DNA of 33,182 nt, taken from positions 1 through 33,182 of the forward strand of contig JAUHXA010000076.1 of NCBI GenBank assembly GCA_030427245.1. The letters run 5' to 3'. Source of the DNA: Bacteroidia bacterium. GTDB taxonomy: Bacteria; Bacteroidota; Bacteroidia; Chitinophagales; UBA2359. How positions within the stretch are numbered: position 1 is the stretch's first letter; every line of letters begins with the position of its first letter. This document shows, one piece after another, positions 22,850 to 32,071 of the stretch. Position numbers and translations under genes: made by a program. A model generated the notes under the pieces. That model was not told the DNA's origin. It did no database searches and saw only the letters and a program-made list of their open reading frames with translations.

Positions 22850-25303
22850 ATGAAAAACAACTACCTTCAAACACTTTTGTACTGTTTTTTTCTACTCTTT
22901 CTTTTATCCAACTGCAATACGCCACAGGCCACAACTGCAACCCTCTCCAAAAATTCTATTGAAGCCAAAACCGCAGGAATGGAAAAAATGGAGGGATATT
23001 TTCCATTTTATTGGGATGCCAAGTCGGGAAAAATATGGTTGGAAATCAATCAACTAAACACAGAATTTTTATACGTCAATTCTTTGGCAGCAGGTGTAGG
23101 CTCTAATGACATTGGATTAGACAGGGGACAGTTGGGCGGTGAGCGAGTGGTCAAGTTTGTGAAAACAGGCCCAAAAGTTTTACTGCTGCAACCGAATTAT
23201 CGCTACCGAGCCGAAAGCGACAATGTGGAAGAACAAAAATCAGTGGAAGAAGCCTTTGCTCAATCGGTATTATGGGGTTTTGAAACTGCTGCAGAATCTG
23301 ACGGTCGTGTATTGGTAGATGCAACGAGCTTTTTACTGCAAGATGCCCACGGAGTTGCCGAAACATTGAAGCGAAGAGAGCAGGGAAGCTACAGTTTAGA
23401 CGCCTCACGTTCTGCCATTTTTCTACCCCGCACCAAAAATTTTCCACAAAACACGGAGTTTGAAGCGACCCTTACCTTTGTTGGCAAGCCCACAGGCGGC
23501 TATATTCGGGCAGTTGTACCAAGTGCCGAAGCGGTAACTGTTCGCCAACACCACTCTTTTGTGCAGCTACCCGATGATGAATACCAACCTCGAAAGTATG
23601 ATCCTCGAAGCGGTTATTTCCCTTTGAGTTATTACGATTATGCAACGCCTATTGATCAACCCCTTCAAAAACAATTTATTTACCGCCACCGACTACAAAA
23701 GAAAGATCCGATAGCAAGGGTAAGCGAAGCTGTCGAACCAATTGTATATTACTTAGATAGAGGAACACCAGAACCCATTCGCTCGGCACTCATTGAAGGA
23801 GCGAATTGGTGGAATCAAGCTTTTGAAGCGGCAGGCTACAAAGATGCTTTTCGAGTAGAAATTTTACCTGAAGATGCCGACCCAATGGATGTGCGCTACA
23901 ATTTGATTCAATGGGTACACCGTTCTACAAGAGGATGGTCTTATGGCAGTTCGGTATCTGACCCACGTACAGGCGAAATCATCAAAGGACATGTGAGTTT
24001 GGGTTCGTTGCGGGTTCGTCAAGATTTTTTAATCGCACAGGGTTTGATTGCACCTTATGAAGAAGGCAAAGCGGTTTCTAACGAGATGCAGGAAATGGCT
24101 TTAGCGAGATTGCGGCAACTGTCAGCGCACGAAGTCGGGCATACACTGGGCTTGGCGCACAATTTTGCAGCAAGTGTCAATGGTCGGGCTTCGGTGATGG
24201 ATTATCCCCATCCTTATGTCACGCTTACCAAATCGGGGGATTTGGATTTTTCGCAGGCTTATGATACAGGCATTGGCGAATGGGACAAACGAGCGATTAT
24301 ATATGGTTATCAAGACTTTCCAGAGGGTGTGGACGAATTGGCGCAAATCATAGAGGAAACCTTGGACATGGGTTTTGGGTATCTATCGGACAGCGATGCC
24401 AGACCTTTTGGGGGCGCACACCCGAATGCCCATCTTTGGGACAATGGCGAATCAGCTATTGAAGAGCTAAACCGATTGTTGGAAGTTCGTAAGGTTGCTT
24501 TGCAGCGATTCGGCAATGCCAATATTCCTTTTGAAACACCTATGGCGAGTTTGGAAGAAGTTTTAGTACCGTTATACTTGTCACATCGCTATCAAACAGA
24601 AGCGGTTGCAAAAATAGTGGGAGGCTTGGATTATACGTATGCGATGCGTGGCGATGACCAGATTCCGACTCAATTATTACCTTCTAAACTTCAAAAAGAG
24701 GCATTGGAATCACTTTTAAGCTTGATAGACGCAGAATTTTTAGCACTACCCGAACACATTTTGGAACTGATTCCACCTAAGCCAATGGGTCTTTATCGTA
24801 CCCGTGAAAGCTTCAATGCTCGAACAGGCATGACGTTTGACCCTATTGCAGCCGCCGAAAGTGCTATCAATCCTGTCATAGAATTGCTGCTACATCCTCA
24901 ACGTGCAGCAAGATTAGTAGAATATCATGCTCGTTTTGATACTTTGCCAAGTTTTGAAGAAGTGATTGACCAACTATTTTCTGCTACTTGGAAAAAAAAT
25001 TACCCTAATGCCTACCATGCCGAAATTGGACGAGTTGCAGATAGATTGGCCTTACATCATTTGCTTCAATTAGCTGCAAACGAATCCATTGCAGGACAGG
25101 TTCGTGCGATTGCTTTATGGAAGGTAAACGAATTGGAAAATTGGCTTCAATCCCAATTGAAGAGAATTTCGTCTTCTTCCGATAAAGCACACTATACGCT
25201 TGCCATTGCAGATATTCGCCATTTTAGAGAACATCCCGAAAACTTCAAGGTAATGCAGCCTGTTGATATGCCCGATGGATCGCCAATTGGTTGTGGACAT
25301 TGA
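22850..25303 (+). CDS. Zinc-dependent metzincin-type metalloprotease lipoprotein
   Basis: Secreted protease of 817 residues anchored as a lipoprotein (FLLFLLSNC with Cys after LLSN). The metzincin motif HExxHxxGxxH is complete: H427, E428, H431 and H437 in HEVGHTLGLAHNF, with the Met-turn at SVMDYPHP. N-terminal ~45-330 resembles the DUF5117/DUF5118 beta region found with these proteases in Bacteroidota, and the ~520-800 part their DUF4953-like helical domain; I call these from pattern, not a search. It starts 35 bases after the RMS stop, without an obvious promoter of its own. Repeat copy 2 begins 44 bases after its stop codon. Confidence 0.88.
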   Translation: MKNNYLQTLLYCFFLLFLLSNCNTPQATTATLSKNSIEAKTAGMEKMEGYFPFYWDAKSGKIWLEINQLNTEFLYVNSLAAGVGSNDIGLDRGQLGGERVVKFVKTGPKVLLLQPNYRYRAESDNVEEQKSVEEAFAQSVLWGFETAAESDGRVLVDATSFLLQDAHGVAETLKRREQGSYSLDASRSAIFLPRTKNFPQNTEFEATLTFVGKPTGGYIRAVVPSAEAVTVRQHHSFVQLPDDEYQPRKYDPRSGYFPLSYYDYATPIDQPLQKQFIYRHRLQKKDPIARVSEAVEPIVYYLDRGTPEPIRSALIEGANWWNQAFEAAGYKDAFRVEILPEDADPMDVRYNLIQWVHRSTRGWSYGSSVSDPRTGEIIKGHVSLGSLRVRQDFLIAQGLIAPYEEGKAVSNEMQEMALARLRQLSAHEVGHTLGLAHNFAASVNGRASVMDYPHPYVTLTKSGDLDFSQAYDTGIGEWDKRAIIYGYQDFPEGVDELAQIIEETLDMGFGYLSDSDARPFGGAHPNAHLWDNGESAIEELNRLLEVRKVALQRFGNANIPFETPMASLEEVLVPLYLSHRYQTEAVAKIVGGLDYTYAMRGDDQIPTQLLPSKLQKEALESLLSLIDAEFLALPEHILELIPPKPMGLYRTRESFNARTGMTFDPIAAAESAINPVIELLLHPQRAARLVEYHARFDTLPSFEEVIDQLFSATWKKNYPNAYHAEIGRVADRLALHHLLQLAANESIAGQVRAIALWKVNELENWLQSQLKRISSSSDKAHYTLAIADIRHFREHPENFKVMQPVDMPDGSPIGCGH

Positions 25304-25346
25304 AGAAAGTACAATATTAAACATCGCTTTCTTAAAGCATTTTAGC

Positions 25347-25452
25347 TCCTTAGTAACGGTAAAAAAATAACTTCTCGTTTTCTTTTGCTAACATACCCCA
25401 CCCCCTTTCAAAAGGGGAATATTGGTCGAGGATTTATTTTTCTTTTTTACTT
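25347..25452 (+). repeat. Dispersed palindromic repeat, copy 2 (REP/MITE-like)
   Basis: Second copy of the 107 bp element at 1635-1741, same orientation, one base shorter. The central hairpin ACCCCCTTT-ca-AAAGGGG and the flank TTCTCGTTTTCTTTTGCTAA are kept. Substitutions fall mainly in the outer arms. It lies between two plus-strand genes and its T-rich right end would let it terminate the metalloprotease transcript. About 100 bases remain between it and porZ. Confidence 0.85.
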
Positions 25453-25552
25453 ACCTTCACCTCTACTTTTTGTTGTCCAACCGACATAACCAACCCTTGC
25501 ACACTGTTGTTACGTTAACTTACAACAGAACACGACAAAAATTTCGTATCGA

Positions 25553-27913
25553 ATGAAAAACAGTTATATCTCAAAATATGTGTACGCCATCATTTTTGTA
25601 TGGATGCTTTTATTTACAAACCATTTGCAGGCACAAGAACGAGCTTTAGGAACTTGGGAAGCCTATCTAACCTACGAAAGTGGTCAGGCCATGCTTTTAG
25701 CCGAAAACAAGATATTTGTAGGAACGACCGCCTCGCTTTATTTTTTAGACAAAACCGACAACTCCATACATACTTTATCCCCTGTAGATGGTCTAAGTGA
25801 CCTGAATATCAAAAGTTTGGGATATCACTCCCCTACCGAAACTCTCATCATCGCTTATGAAAATGCCAACATTGACCTGATGCCCAATGAAGGAAAAGTC
25901 GTCAATATATCGGATGTCAATCGGGCTAATATTTTGACGGGAAAAACCATCAACAATGTATTGGTGGAAGGCGATTTTGCCTACTTGTCTTGTGGTTTCG
26001 GAATTATCTATTTGGATATTTTGAAAGCAGAAATCAAAGATACCTACATCATTGGGAACAATGGTGCTCAGATTGAAGTCTATCAAGTGGCAGTCGGAGA
26101 TGGAGTTATCATGGCTGCAACAGAGGAGGGAATCTACAGAGCCTCTCTCAACAGTGGCAGTTTGACAAACTTCAATAATTGGGCTTTGGAAACACATGAA
26201 GCATTGGTCTCAGGAGCAGCATCAACAGCCGTTGCTTATCGAAATGGGCGTTTTTATGCGGTACAAGATGACATATTGTTTCGATACGAAGATGGAGATT
26301 GGACTCCACAATATTCAGACGAAGGTTATACACCTTATTCGCTAGATGTCAGTCAAGGACAACTGATTTTGACGGCACAAAGTGCGGGTGTTTTTGGAAA
26401 AATCACCGTATTTGACGAAAATGAGCAGACAAAAATAATTGGTGATTACGGAGGGAAAGTTCGGAATATTCAACAATCTGCAATGGACATAGATGGTACG
26501 ATTTGGACCATTGACTTTTGGTTTGGATTACACCACATCAACCCTGATAGTCCCAACAATAATGTACAATCCGTTTTTCCAGACGGGCCCTTTACAAAAG
26601 ACGTTTTTGGACTAGAAGTCATGGATGGGAATCTATTCGTTTTGCCAGGAGGGACAACACAAGCTTGGGGCCCTCGTGCTTTGAAGCTGGGTTTTTACCA
26701 TCTAAGTGAAATGGGCGAATGGACACACTACAACAGTTCTTCCGCCCCCGCTATCAATGTATTGACATTGCAGGACTTCATTGCTGCAAAAAAGCACCCT
26801 TCACTTCCCAAGATTTACTTGGCTTCTTTTGGAGGAGGCTTGGTAGAGTTTGATTACGAAACCGCAAAAGTGTATGATGAATCCAACAGCAGCATCCAAT
26901 TTATGATTCCCGACATCAGTCCCGCACGTTATCGAATCACTGGAATAGACTTTGACAACCAACAAAATATGTGGATCAGCAATTTTGGAGCTCCCAAACC
27001 CATTTCTGTACAAACCCCCGAAGGAGATTGGTATGCTTTTGCGCCTTCGGATGAAGACAATATTGACCTAGGGCCTGAAAGAGAGGTCATCAAAATGAAT
27101 ATAGATGCCTACGGCCAAAAATGGGTAGCTATGAAAGGGCGAGGAGTATTGGTGTTCAATCACGGGCCTGACTTGGCAAATCCCAACGATGATTTTTATC
27201 AACACTTGTTGGAAGGAAACGGTGGCATTATCAGCAATACCGTATTTTCGGTTGCCAAAGATTTGGAAGGTTGGGTTTGGGTCGGCACCGACAAAGGAGC
27301 AGCGTATTATACCTGCGACCCATTCAGTATTGAAGAGAGAACTTGTCAGGCAGTGCAGCCGATTTTGGAAGTAGATGGATTTGGGGCATTGTTGTTAGGA
27401 ACTGAAAATGTGAGAGCGATTGCAGTAGATGGAGCGAATCGAAAATGGTTTGGTACGGACAATGGCGTGTTTTTGATGTCGGCAGATGGGACAGAACAAA
27501 TTCTACGTTTTACAACAGAGAACAGCCCTCTGCTCTCCAATTCGATTACTTCAATCGCCATCAATGACCAAAGTGGCGAAGTCTTTTTTGGCACCAATGA
27601 AGGCGTAATTTCCTACAAGGGAGATGCAATTGCAGCAGATGATATTCATGGTGAAGTGATTGCTTATCCGAATCCTGTGCGCCCAGAATATGTGGGGCCG
27701 ATTGCAATTCGTGGTTTGGCACAAAATGCGGTGGTCAAAATTACCGACATCAGCGGCAATCTCATGTTTGAGACTCGTGCTTTAGGCGGTCAGGCTATTT
27801 GGGATGGACGAGATTATACGGGCAGAAAAGCGGCTACGGGTGTCTATTTGATTTTTAGCAATAGTGAGGACGGAACGGATACAAATGTGGCGAAGTTGTT
27901 GATAGTGAACTAA
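25553..27913 (+). CDS. porZ: PorZ-like T9SS component
   Basis: T9SS-associated outer-membrane surface protein of 786 residues, close in length to the known PorZ, which helps the sortase PorU attach A-LPS to cargo. A signal peptide ends near LQAQERALG. Residues ~30-690 form two seven-bladed beta-propellers, visible as repeated GTxxSLYFLDK-, YLSCGFGIIYLD- and WVWVGTDKGAAYYT-type strands, including two-component-regulator-propeller motifs. Residues ~700-786 are a Por secretion C-terminal domain: VIAYPNPVRPEYVGPIAIRG, VKITDISGNLMFET, GRKAATGVYLIFS. The start ATG follows a long leader. Its stop overlaps the stop of the convergent lipoprotein gene by four bases. Orthology rests on architecture and context with other T9SS genes here. 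Confidence 0.85.
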   Translation: MKNSYISKYVYAIIFVWMLLFTNHLQAQERALGTWEAYLTYESGQAMLLAENKIFVGTTASLYFLDKTDNSIHTLSPVDGLSDLNIKSLGYHSPTETLIIAYENANIDLMPNEGKVVNISDVNRANILTGKTINNVLVEGDFAYLSCGFGIIYLDILKAEIKDTYIIGNNGAQIEVYQVAVGDGVIMAATEEGIYRASLNSGSLTNFNNWALETHEALVSGAASTAVAYRNGRFYAVQDDILFRYEDGDWTPQYSDEGYTPYSLDVSQGQLILTAQSAGVFGKITVFDENEQTKIIGDYGGKVRNIQQSAMDIDGTIWTIDFWFGLHHINPDSPNNNVQSVFPDGPFTKDVFGLEVMDGNLFVLPGGTTQAWGPRALKLGFYHLSEMGEWTHYNSSSAPAINVLTLQDFIAAKKHPSLPKIYLASFGGGLVEFDYETAKVYDESNSSIQFMIPDISPARYRITGIDFDNQQNMWISNFGAPKPISVQTPEGDWYAFAPSDEDNIDLGPEREVIKMNIDAYGQKWVAMKGRGVLVFNHGPDLANPNDDFYQHLLEGNGGIISNTVFSVAKDLEGWVWVGTDKGAAYYTCDPFSIEERTCQAVQPILEVDGFGALLLGTENVRAIAVDGANRKWFGTDNGVFLMSADGTEQILRFTTENSPLLSNSITSIAINDQSGEVFFGTNEGVISYKGDAIAADDIHGEVIAYPNPVRPEYVGPIAIRGLAQNAVVKITDISGNLMFETRALGGQAIWDGRDYTGRKAATGVYLIFSNSEDGTDTNVAKLLIVN

Positions 27914-28731
27914 CTTGAAGGTATCCCAACTTCAAACCCTTCAAATACTCCCGCAGGAATTTCTTCAAATACCTCAATATCGCTTAATTTATTTTTTCCT
28001 CTATCTCCACTCAACAAAATTTTTCCATGTGGTTGATAATCTTTCCAAGGAGTCGTAAATCGAGCAGTATCATCACTGGCCTTTGCATAAAAAGACCACT
28101 CGCTCACCAAATTAGAAGCTTTGTCGACAGACACCAAATATTTGTTTTCAGGTGTTACCCCCACTTCATTGAAGGTCAATTGCAGCACTTCGGCTTCTTT
28201 TTCGTCTTGCGATACACCTTCACCAATGTACTTCAAGGTCACGCCACTATCCTTTAGTTTGAAAGGCATCACCAACCAATAAGAATCATTCACCCAAATT
28301 TTATACGCTTGCTGCATCAATTCCTTTAATCTCGTTGAATCACTTACTTCCATACCTTTTTCCATCGCCTTGCCTTCTTTGGTTTGGACGTTGACCAAAA
28401 GCTGTAAACTATCCGCAGGTACTTCTATGCGAACATTACCCGCTAATTTGTCCCAAAGCAAAGTACGCCGACCAAAGAAGTTCCATTTGATGTATCGGGT
28501 ATCACTCCAATTCTTCCAGCCACCCATTGCAGTCATCACCGAATCTGCTATTTCAATCGCTTTGGCATCCGATTCGGCTTTATTGAAGCCTTTTGCAGCA
28601 GGATAAGAAGCATTGGAGGTAGCGCTAGCTTGTGTTTTTGAAGTGTCTTGTGAATTGTTTGTTTGACAAGCCATTAACAAAAAACATAGAACGAAAGTGA
28701 AGAGCAAAGACGAATAAGTAGATGATTGCAT
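27910..28731 (-). CDS. Lipoprotein of unknown function
   Basis: The product is 273 residues with a lipoprotein signal (FLLMAC, Cys 22). The mature part starts with a Ser/Thr-rich spacer and a helical segment, then a mainly beta domain: 'AMGGWKNWSDTRYIKWNFFG', LLWDKLAGNVRIEVP, YWLVMPFKLKDSGVTLKYIGEG, ENKYLVSVDKASNLVSEWSF. This resembles the open beta-barrel of LolA/LolB-like or DUF6503-type lipoproteins, but I cannot name the family with certainty. Its 3' end overlaps that of porZ by four bases (stop codons on opposite strands), so no terminator separates them. It could be cotranscribed with the T9SS cargo gene 40 bases upstream. Confidence 0.75.
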   Translation of the reverse strand: MQSSTYSSLLFTFVLCFLLMACQTNNSQDTSKTQASATSNASYPAAKGFNKAESDAKAIEIADSVMTAMGGWKNWSDTRYIKWNFFGRRTLLWDKLAGNVRIEVPADSLQLLVNVQTKEGKAMEKGMEVSDSTRLKELMQQAYKIWVNDSYWLVMPFKLKDSGVTLKYIGEGVSQDEKEAEVLQLTFNEVGVTPENKYLVSVDKASNLVSEWSFYAKASDDTARFTTPWKDYQPHGKILLSGDRGKNKLSDIEVFEEIPAGVFEGFEVGIPSS

Positions 28732-28771
28732 ATTTTTTTGAATTTTGGCTTGTATTTGAAATTCCTATGTC

Positions 28772-30607
28772 CTATCTGATCAAAACCACCGTTCCTTTAC
28801 GCTCCAATACAAAACCCAATTCCGACTGCATACGAATGTAATACGCATAAACTCCTTGCGCTGCTAATCTGTTTTTGTAAAAACCATTCCAACCTTCATC
28901 CGGGTCGGTTGTAGTGAAAACATGTTCACCCCAACGATTGAAGACCACCATTTTATAGTCATTCGGATTGGGGTTTTTGATGATGGGTTTAAAGACTTTG
29001 TTTACACCATTGGGAGCAAAAGCATTGGGAACAAAAATGCGAGGAGATTGAGACACGCAGACTTCATTGGATTGAGAAAGTTCAGTGACGGTCGTTCCAT
29101 CACCACAGGTAATATTGTATTGGGCTGCAATATAGTAGCAATAAGAAGGCGTAGAACCCACTCCACTTTCCACAATATCTTTGAATTCAAAAGTAGCATT
29201 GCTGAGAGTTTGAATAGGCACGAAGTTTTTGAAGGGTATGTTTTCGCTTCGATAAATGGTATAACTATTGATTTCTGCCCCTTCTCCAATATCAAATTCT
29301 GTCCACGAAAGAAGATTACTTCCATCCAATTGATTGCGTCCATTCAAGAAAATGGTACTCCCAATGTTGGATTCTACTCGCCTGCCACAATCATCCAAAT
29401 GTACAATTTGGTAGAAGTAAGGCCCTTGATTAATATTCACTGGATCGCCAATTTCAGTCGCAGGAGGCGAACTACTCGAAATTTCGCCTATTTGTTCAAG
29501 AGCATTCGGGCTGAATCCTCCAAAAAGTTGCAAAGAAGTGATTTCGGAGTTTAGGTCAATCGTCCATTCCAGTTCCACACGATTATTGAGTGTGTCAATA
29601 CTTGCGACCCTCAAACAAATATCTGTCGGCGGATTACTCGCTTCTCTGGTCACACAAACTTCGTTGGATTCTGAAGTCAAATTGCTGGTATTATTCGCAA
29701 CAATTTGAAAACATTTTTCGGCTGTATTTGGGGTAATTGAATAAGCCAAATTGGTCGCTGGGGCGGGCACAATGGTCGTATCCGTATCTGTATAAACGGT
29801 GTAGCTCACCACACTATCTATGGGGATGCCATTTTCATCACTTCGATTCCAACCCACATAAGGAGTCCAAGAAAGATTAACCAAATCATTGCAGCTATCG
29901 ACTGTTGCTTCTACAAAAACTGTAAAATGTGTGTCAGACAATACGCTTGTTTTTCTGGAATCATTGTCGCCACAACTAAAAGAGCGTAATCTGTAGCCAA
30001 TAGAGGACAAACTCGCATCTACGCCTGTATTGTCAATAATATAAATCGTATCATTGACAATCGTTAAGTCACCCAACAAACTTGGCACTCCTTCCACAGT
30101 ATTAAATTCCTGCCCGTCTTCTGTTCGGATAAGAAGATAGCCAGTTATTTCTGCATCAGGAACTGGCAAAAAAGCAATTTGAACGCTGCCATCGGGAAGA
30201 ACAGTCGTATTCAATACAGAGGGCGGATTCGGACGACGATTGCTCAACGTATCGGAGGGCAAAGATTCTTGTCCTCCACAGCGAATCGTCATATAGTAGT
30301 ATCGCAAGGTCATACCTACTGGTACACTATTGAGATCGTGTTCGTAAGGAGAAGGTGCAGCCGTAGCAACCAATTCTGTAAAAGGCCCTTCGGGAGTCTC
30401 AGATGTGTAAATTACATATTCCTCAAAACTACCGCCATTGCAGTCCACATTGGGCTGATATACCCATGTAACAGTCGAAATGGAATTGCTAAAACTGGCA
30501 CAATCAATTTGAGGTGGATTGGGCTGAGCTTGAAGCAAAAGGGGCATCAAACCAACCAGAATAAGTACGAAAAAAGAAGGTAATCTAAAAGTTTTTTTGA
30601 TATTCAC
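28772..30607 (-). CDS. T9SS type B cargo protein with FN3-like repeats
   Basis: Secreted surface protein of 611 residues. It has no ATG at the right place; the GTG at 30607 opens a good signal peptide (MNIKKTFRLPSFFVLILVGLMPLLLQA, cut before QPNPP), and the frame upstream runs only into the M16 gene. The body (~30-530) consists of four or five fibronectin III-like domains (YTSETPEGPFTEL, YTVYTDTDTTI, YTIYRSENIPFKNF strands). Residues ~530-611 are the gliding-motility-associated (CHU_C, type B) sorting domain: IFVPNAFAPNGVNKVFKP, VVFNRWGEHVF, GVYAYYIRMQ. It should pass through T9SS. It begins 19 bases after the M16 stop codon on the same strand, so they are probably one operon. Function of the repeats unknown. 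Confidence 0.85.
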   Translation of the reverse strand: MNIKKTFRLPSFFVLILVGLMPLLLQAQPNPPQIDCASFSNSISTVTWVYQPNVDCNGGSFEEYVIYTSETPEGPFTELVATAAPSPYEHDLNSVPVGMTLRYYYMTIRCGGQESLPSDTLSNRRPNPPSVLNTTVLPDGSVQIAFLPVPDAEITGYLLIRTEDGQEFNTVEGVPSLLGDLTIVNDTIYIIDNTGVDASLSSIGYRLRSFSCGDNDSRKTSVLSDTHFTVFVEATVDSCNDLVNLSWTPYVGWNRSDENGIPIDSVVSYTVYTDTDTTIVPAPATNLAYSITPNTAEKCFQIVANNTSNLTSESNEVCVTREASNPPTDICLRVASIDTLNNRVELEWTIDLNSEITSLQLFGGFSPNALEQIGEISSSSPPATEIGDPVNINQGPYFYQIVHLDDCGRRVESNIGSTIFLNGRNQLDGSNLLSWTEFDIGEGAEINSYTIYRSENIPFKNFVPIQTLSNATFEFKDIVESGVGSTPSYCYYIAAQYNITCGDGTTVTELSQSNEVCVSQSPRIFVPNAFAPNGVNKVFKPIIKNPNPNDYKMVVFNRWGEHVFTTTDPDEGWNGFYKNRLAAQGVYAYYIRMQSELGFVLERKGTVVLIR

Positions 30608-30626
30608 TTGAGTTTGTATTTTGTTT

Positions 30627-31913
30627 TTATTTGCCGACAATGACCTGGGTAAGTTGCTGTTCGTCAAAATATTTACATGCCAACAATTGTAAATCACTTG
30701 GAGTGACTTGTTCAATAGTTGCAATGAGTTGGTAGAGATAATCTATATCCAAGCCGTAAAGGTACGTTCCTTCCAATGCACTTGCAAGATTGAAAGCCCC
30801 ATCCACACTCGATAGCAAATTTCCCATCAGATAACTTTTAACCAAAGACAATTCTTCGTCCTCTACCAAAGTGTTTTTTAAACGATTCATTTCCAAAAAT
30901 ATTTCTTTCATCGTTTCTTCCCACGCATCATCTGCAACCTCCGTGCTAATACTCCAATATCCTGCCCTTAAAAAAGAGATATTGGACGAATAGATACCAT
31001 AAGTTAGTCCCTTTTCCTCTCTGATATTGCTCATGAGACGAGAACCAAAAAAACCTCCAAACAACGTATTCAAAACATAAAATGCGGGATAATCGGGATG
31101 GGTTTTGTTGAAGAGGGGTTGCCCCATGCAAATAGCTGCCTGAACCGAGCCTTTTTTGGAAATGTACTGTTTTTGTGCCATGTAAGTTGGAATCGTATGA
31201 TTAGGCTTTCCTTCAATGGTTCTTTTTTGCCAATCAGAAGTACCCAAATAGCGATTGACCAAACCTATTTCTTTTTCGGACAACTTTCCTGCAATGTAAA
31301 TCTGGCAGTTATTCGGTACATAGCGTTGTTGGAAAAACTCTTTAAGGGCATCAGTATTAACTTGATCATAGTCCGATACTTGCACATTGTAGCCATAAGG
31401 ATGTTCGCCCCCAAAAATGGCTCGATTGAAGTGCCTCTGAGCAAGGTAGTCGTTTTGCTCCAAATTGACCAACAGTTTTTGTTTGCTGTTTTGAACAATC
31501 GTTTGTAGTTCTTTCTCAGGGAAATTTGCTTCAATGAGTATTTCCCTCAATACAGGCAAGAGGTAAGGAAGGTGTTTGGTCAGTGTAAAAAGCGTGATAC
31601 TTGCATAATCTTTGTTGGCAGACGATTTAAGTGTAGCACCGTGATATTCAATACGATTGTGCAACTGTCTACCCGTCATTTGAGCGGTTCCTTCTCGCAA
31701 CATTCGGGCGGTAAACTCTGCCGACAACCTGTGTTGTTCGTGCCATCTGCCCGCCTGAAAAACCAAACGTATCATTGCCACTTCTTGTGTACCCATATTC
31801 CACAAATAAATAGGCACATCGTTGTCCAATTGCAGTTTTTGTGGTGGCGTTATTTTTAAAGATTGAAGAGGGCGAAGTATTGGTGCAACCTTTCTATTAA
31901 GTCTGTTCTGCAT
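30627..31913 (-). CDS. Inactive M16-family peptidase subunit
   Basis: M16 (pitrilysin/MPP) fold protein of 428 residues. In place of the zinc site HxxEH the aligned stretch reads AEFTARMLREGT, so all three key residues (His, Glu, His) are lost. It keeps the partner-subunit signature FFGSRLMSNIREEKGLTYGIYS (Arg-Tyr pair). In heterodimeric M16 enzymes such a half binds substrate and pairs with a zinc-bearing subunit. That partner is usually adjacent but is not in the window (the gene on the right is the oxidoreductase). The frame extends to a TTG at 31943, but the first ATG is 31913. No signal peptide is seen. The type B cargo gene follows. Confidence 0.85.
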   Translation of the reverse strand: MQNRLNRKVAPILRPLQSLKITPPQKLQLDNDVPIYLWNMGTQEVAMIRLVFQAGRWHEQHRLSAEFTARMLREGTAQMTGRQLHNRIEYHGATLKSSANKDYASITLFTLTKHLPYLLPVLREILIEANFPEKELQTIVQNSKQKLLVNLEQNDYLAQRHFNRAIFGGEHPYGYNVQVSDYDQVNTDALKEFFQQRYVPNNCQIYIAGKLSEKEIGLVNRYLGTSDWQKRTIEGKPNHTIPTYMAQKQYISKKGSVQAAICMGQPLFNKTHPDYPAFYVLNTLFGGFFGSRLMSNIREEKGLTYGIYSSNISFLRAGYWSISTEVADDAWEETMKEIFLEMNRLKNTLVEDEELSLVKSYLMGNLLSSVDGAFNLASALEGTYLYGLDIDYLYQLIATIEQVTPSDLQLLACKYFDEQQLTQVIVGK

Positions 31914-31944
31914 GAATTTTTTAAATAATATACTGTACGGCAAA

Positions 31945-31988
31945 ACTATTGAAGTTTGATTCTATATAATTTTTTACACTTCAATAGT
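31945..31988 (-). terminator. 11-bp inverted repeat between korB and the M16 gene
   Basis: ACTATTGAAGT (31945-31955) and ACTTCAATAGT (31978-31988) are perfectly complementary, with a 22-base loop. On the minus strand it follows the oxidoreductase gene by 84 bases and is followed by TTTTGCC, so it may terminate that transcript. It also overlaps the predicted start of the M16 transcript, so an operator or leader hairpin is an alternative. Confidence 0.5.
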
Positions 31989-31990
31989 CT

Positions 31991-32019
31991 CAAAATTAAC
32001 CATTTTGAATACACTGCAA
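31991..32019 (-). promoter_or_regulatory. Promoter of the M16-type B cargo operon
   Basis: On the minus strand TTG (32017-32019), an 18-base spacer and TAATTTTG (31991-31998) match the consensus. The start would be near 31985, inside the inverted repeat, giving a leader of about 70 bases. Confidence 0.55.
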
Positions 32020-32071
32020 CGGCAATCCAATTCAAGTTTTGGGTTTGAATTTGTACCTTGAAATTGAGTTT

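Noticed and set aside
28922-29554. 210-codon plus-strand frame opposite the type B cargo gene
   Set aside because: Antisense shadow; no promoter, no domain, and the minus strand has clear FN3 and CHU_C domains.
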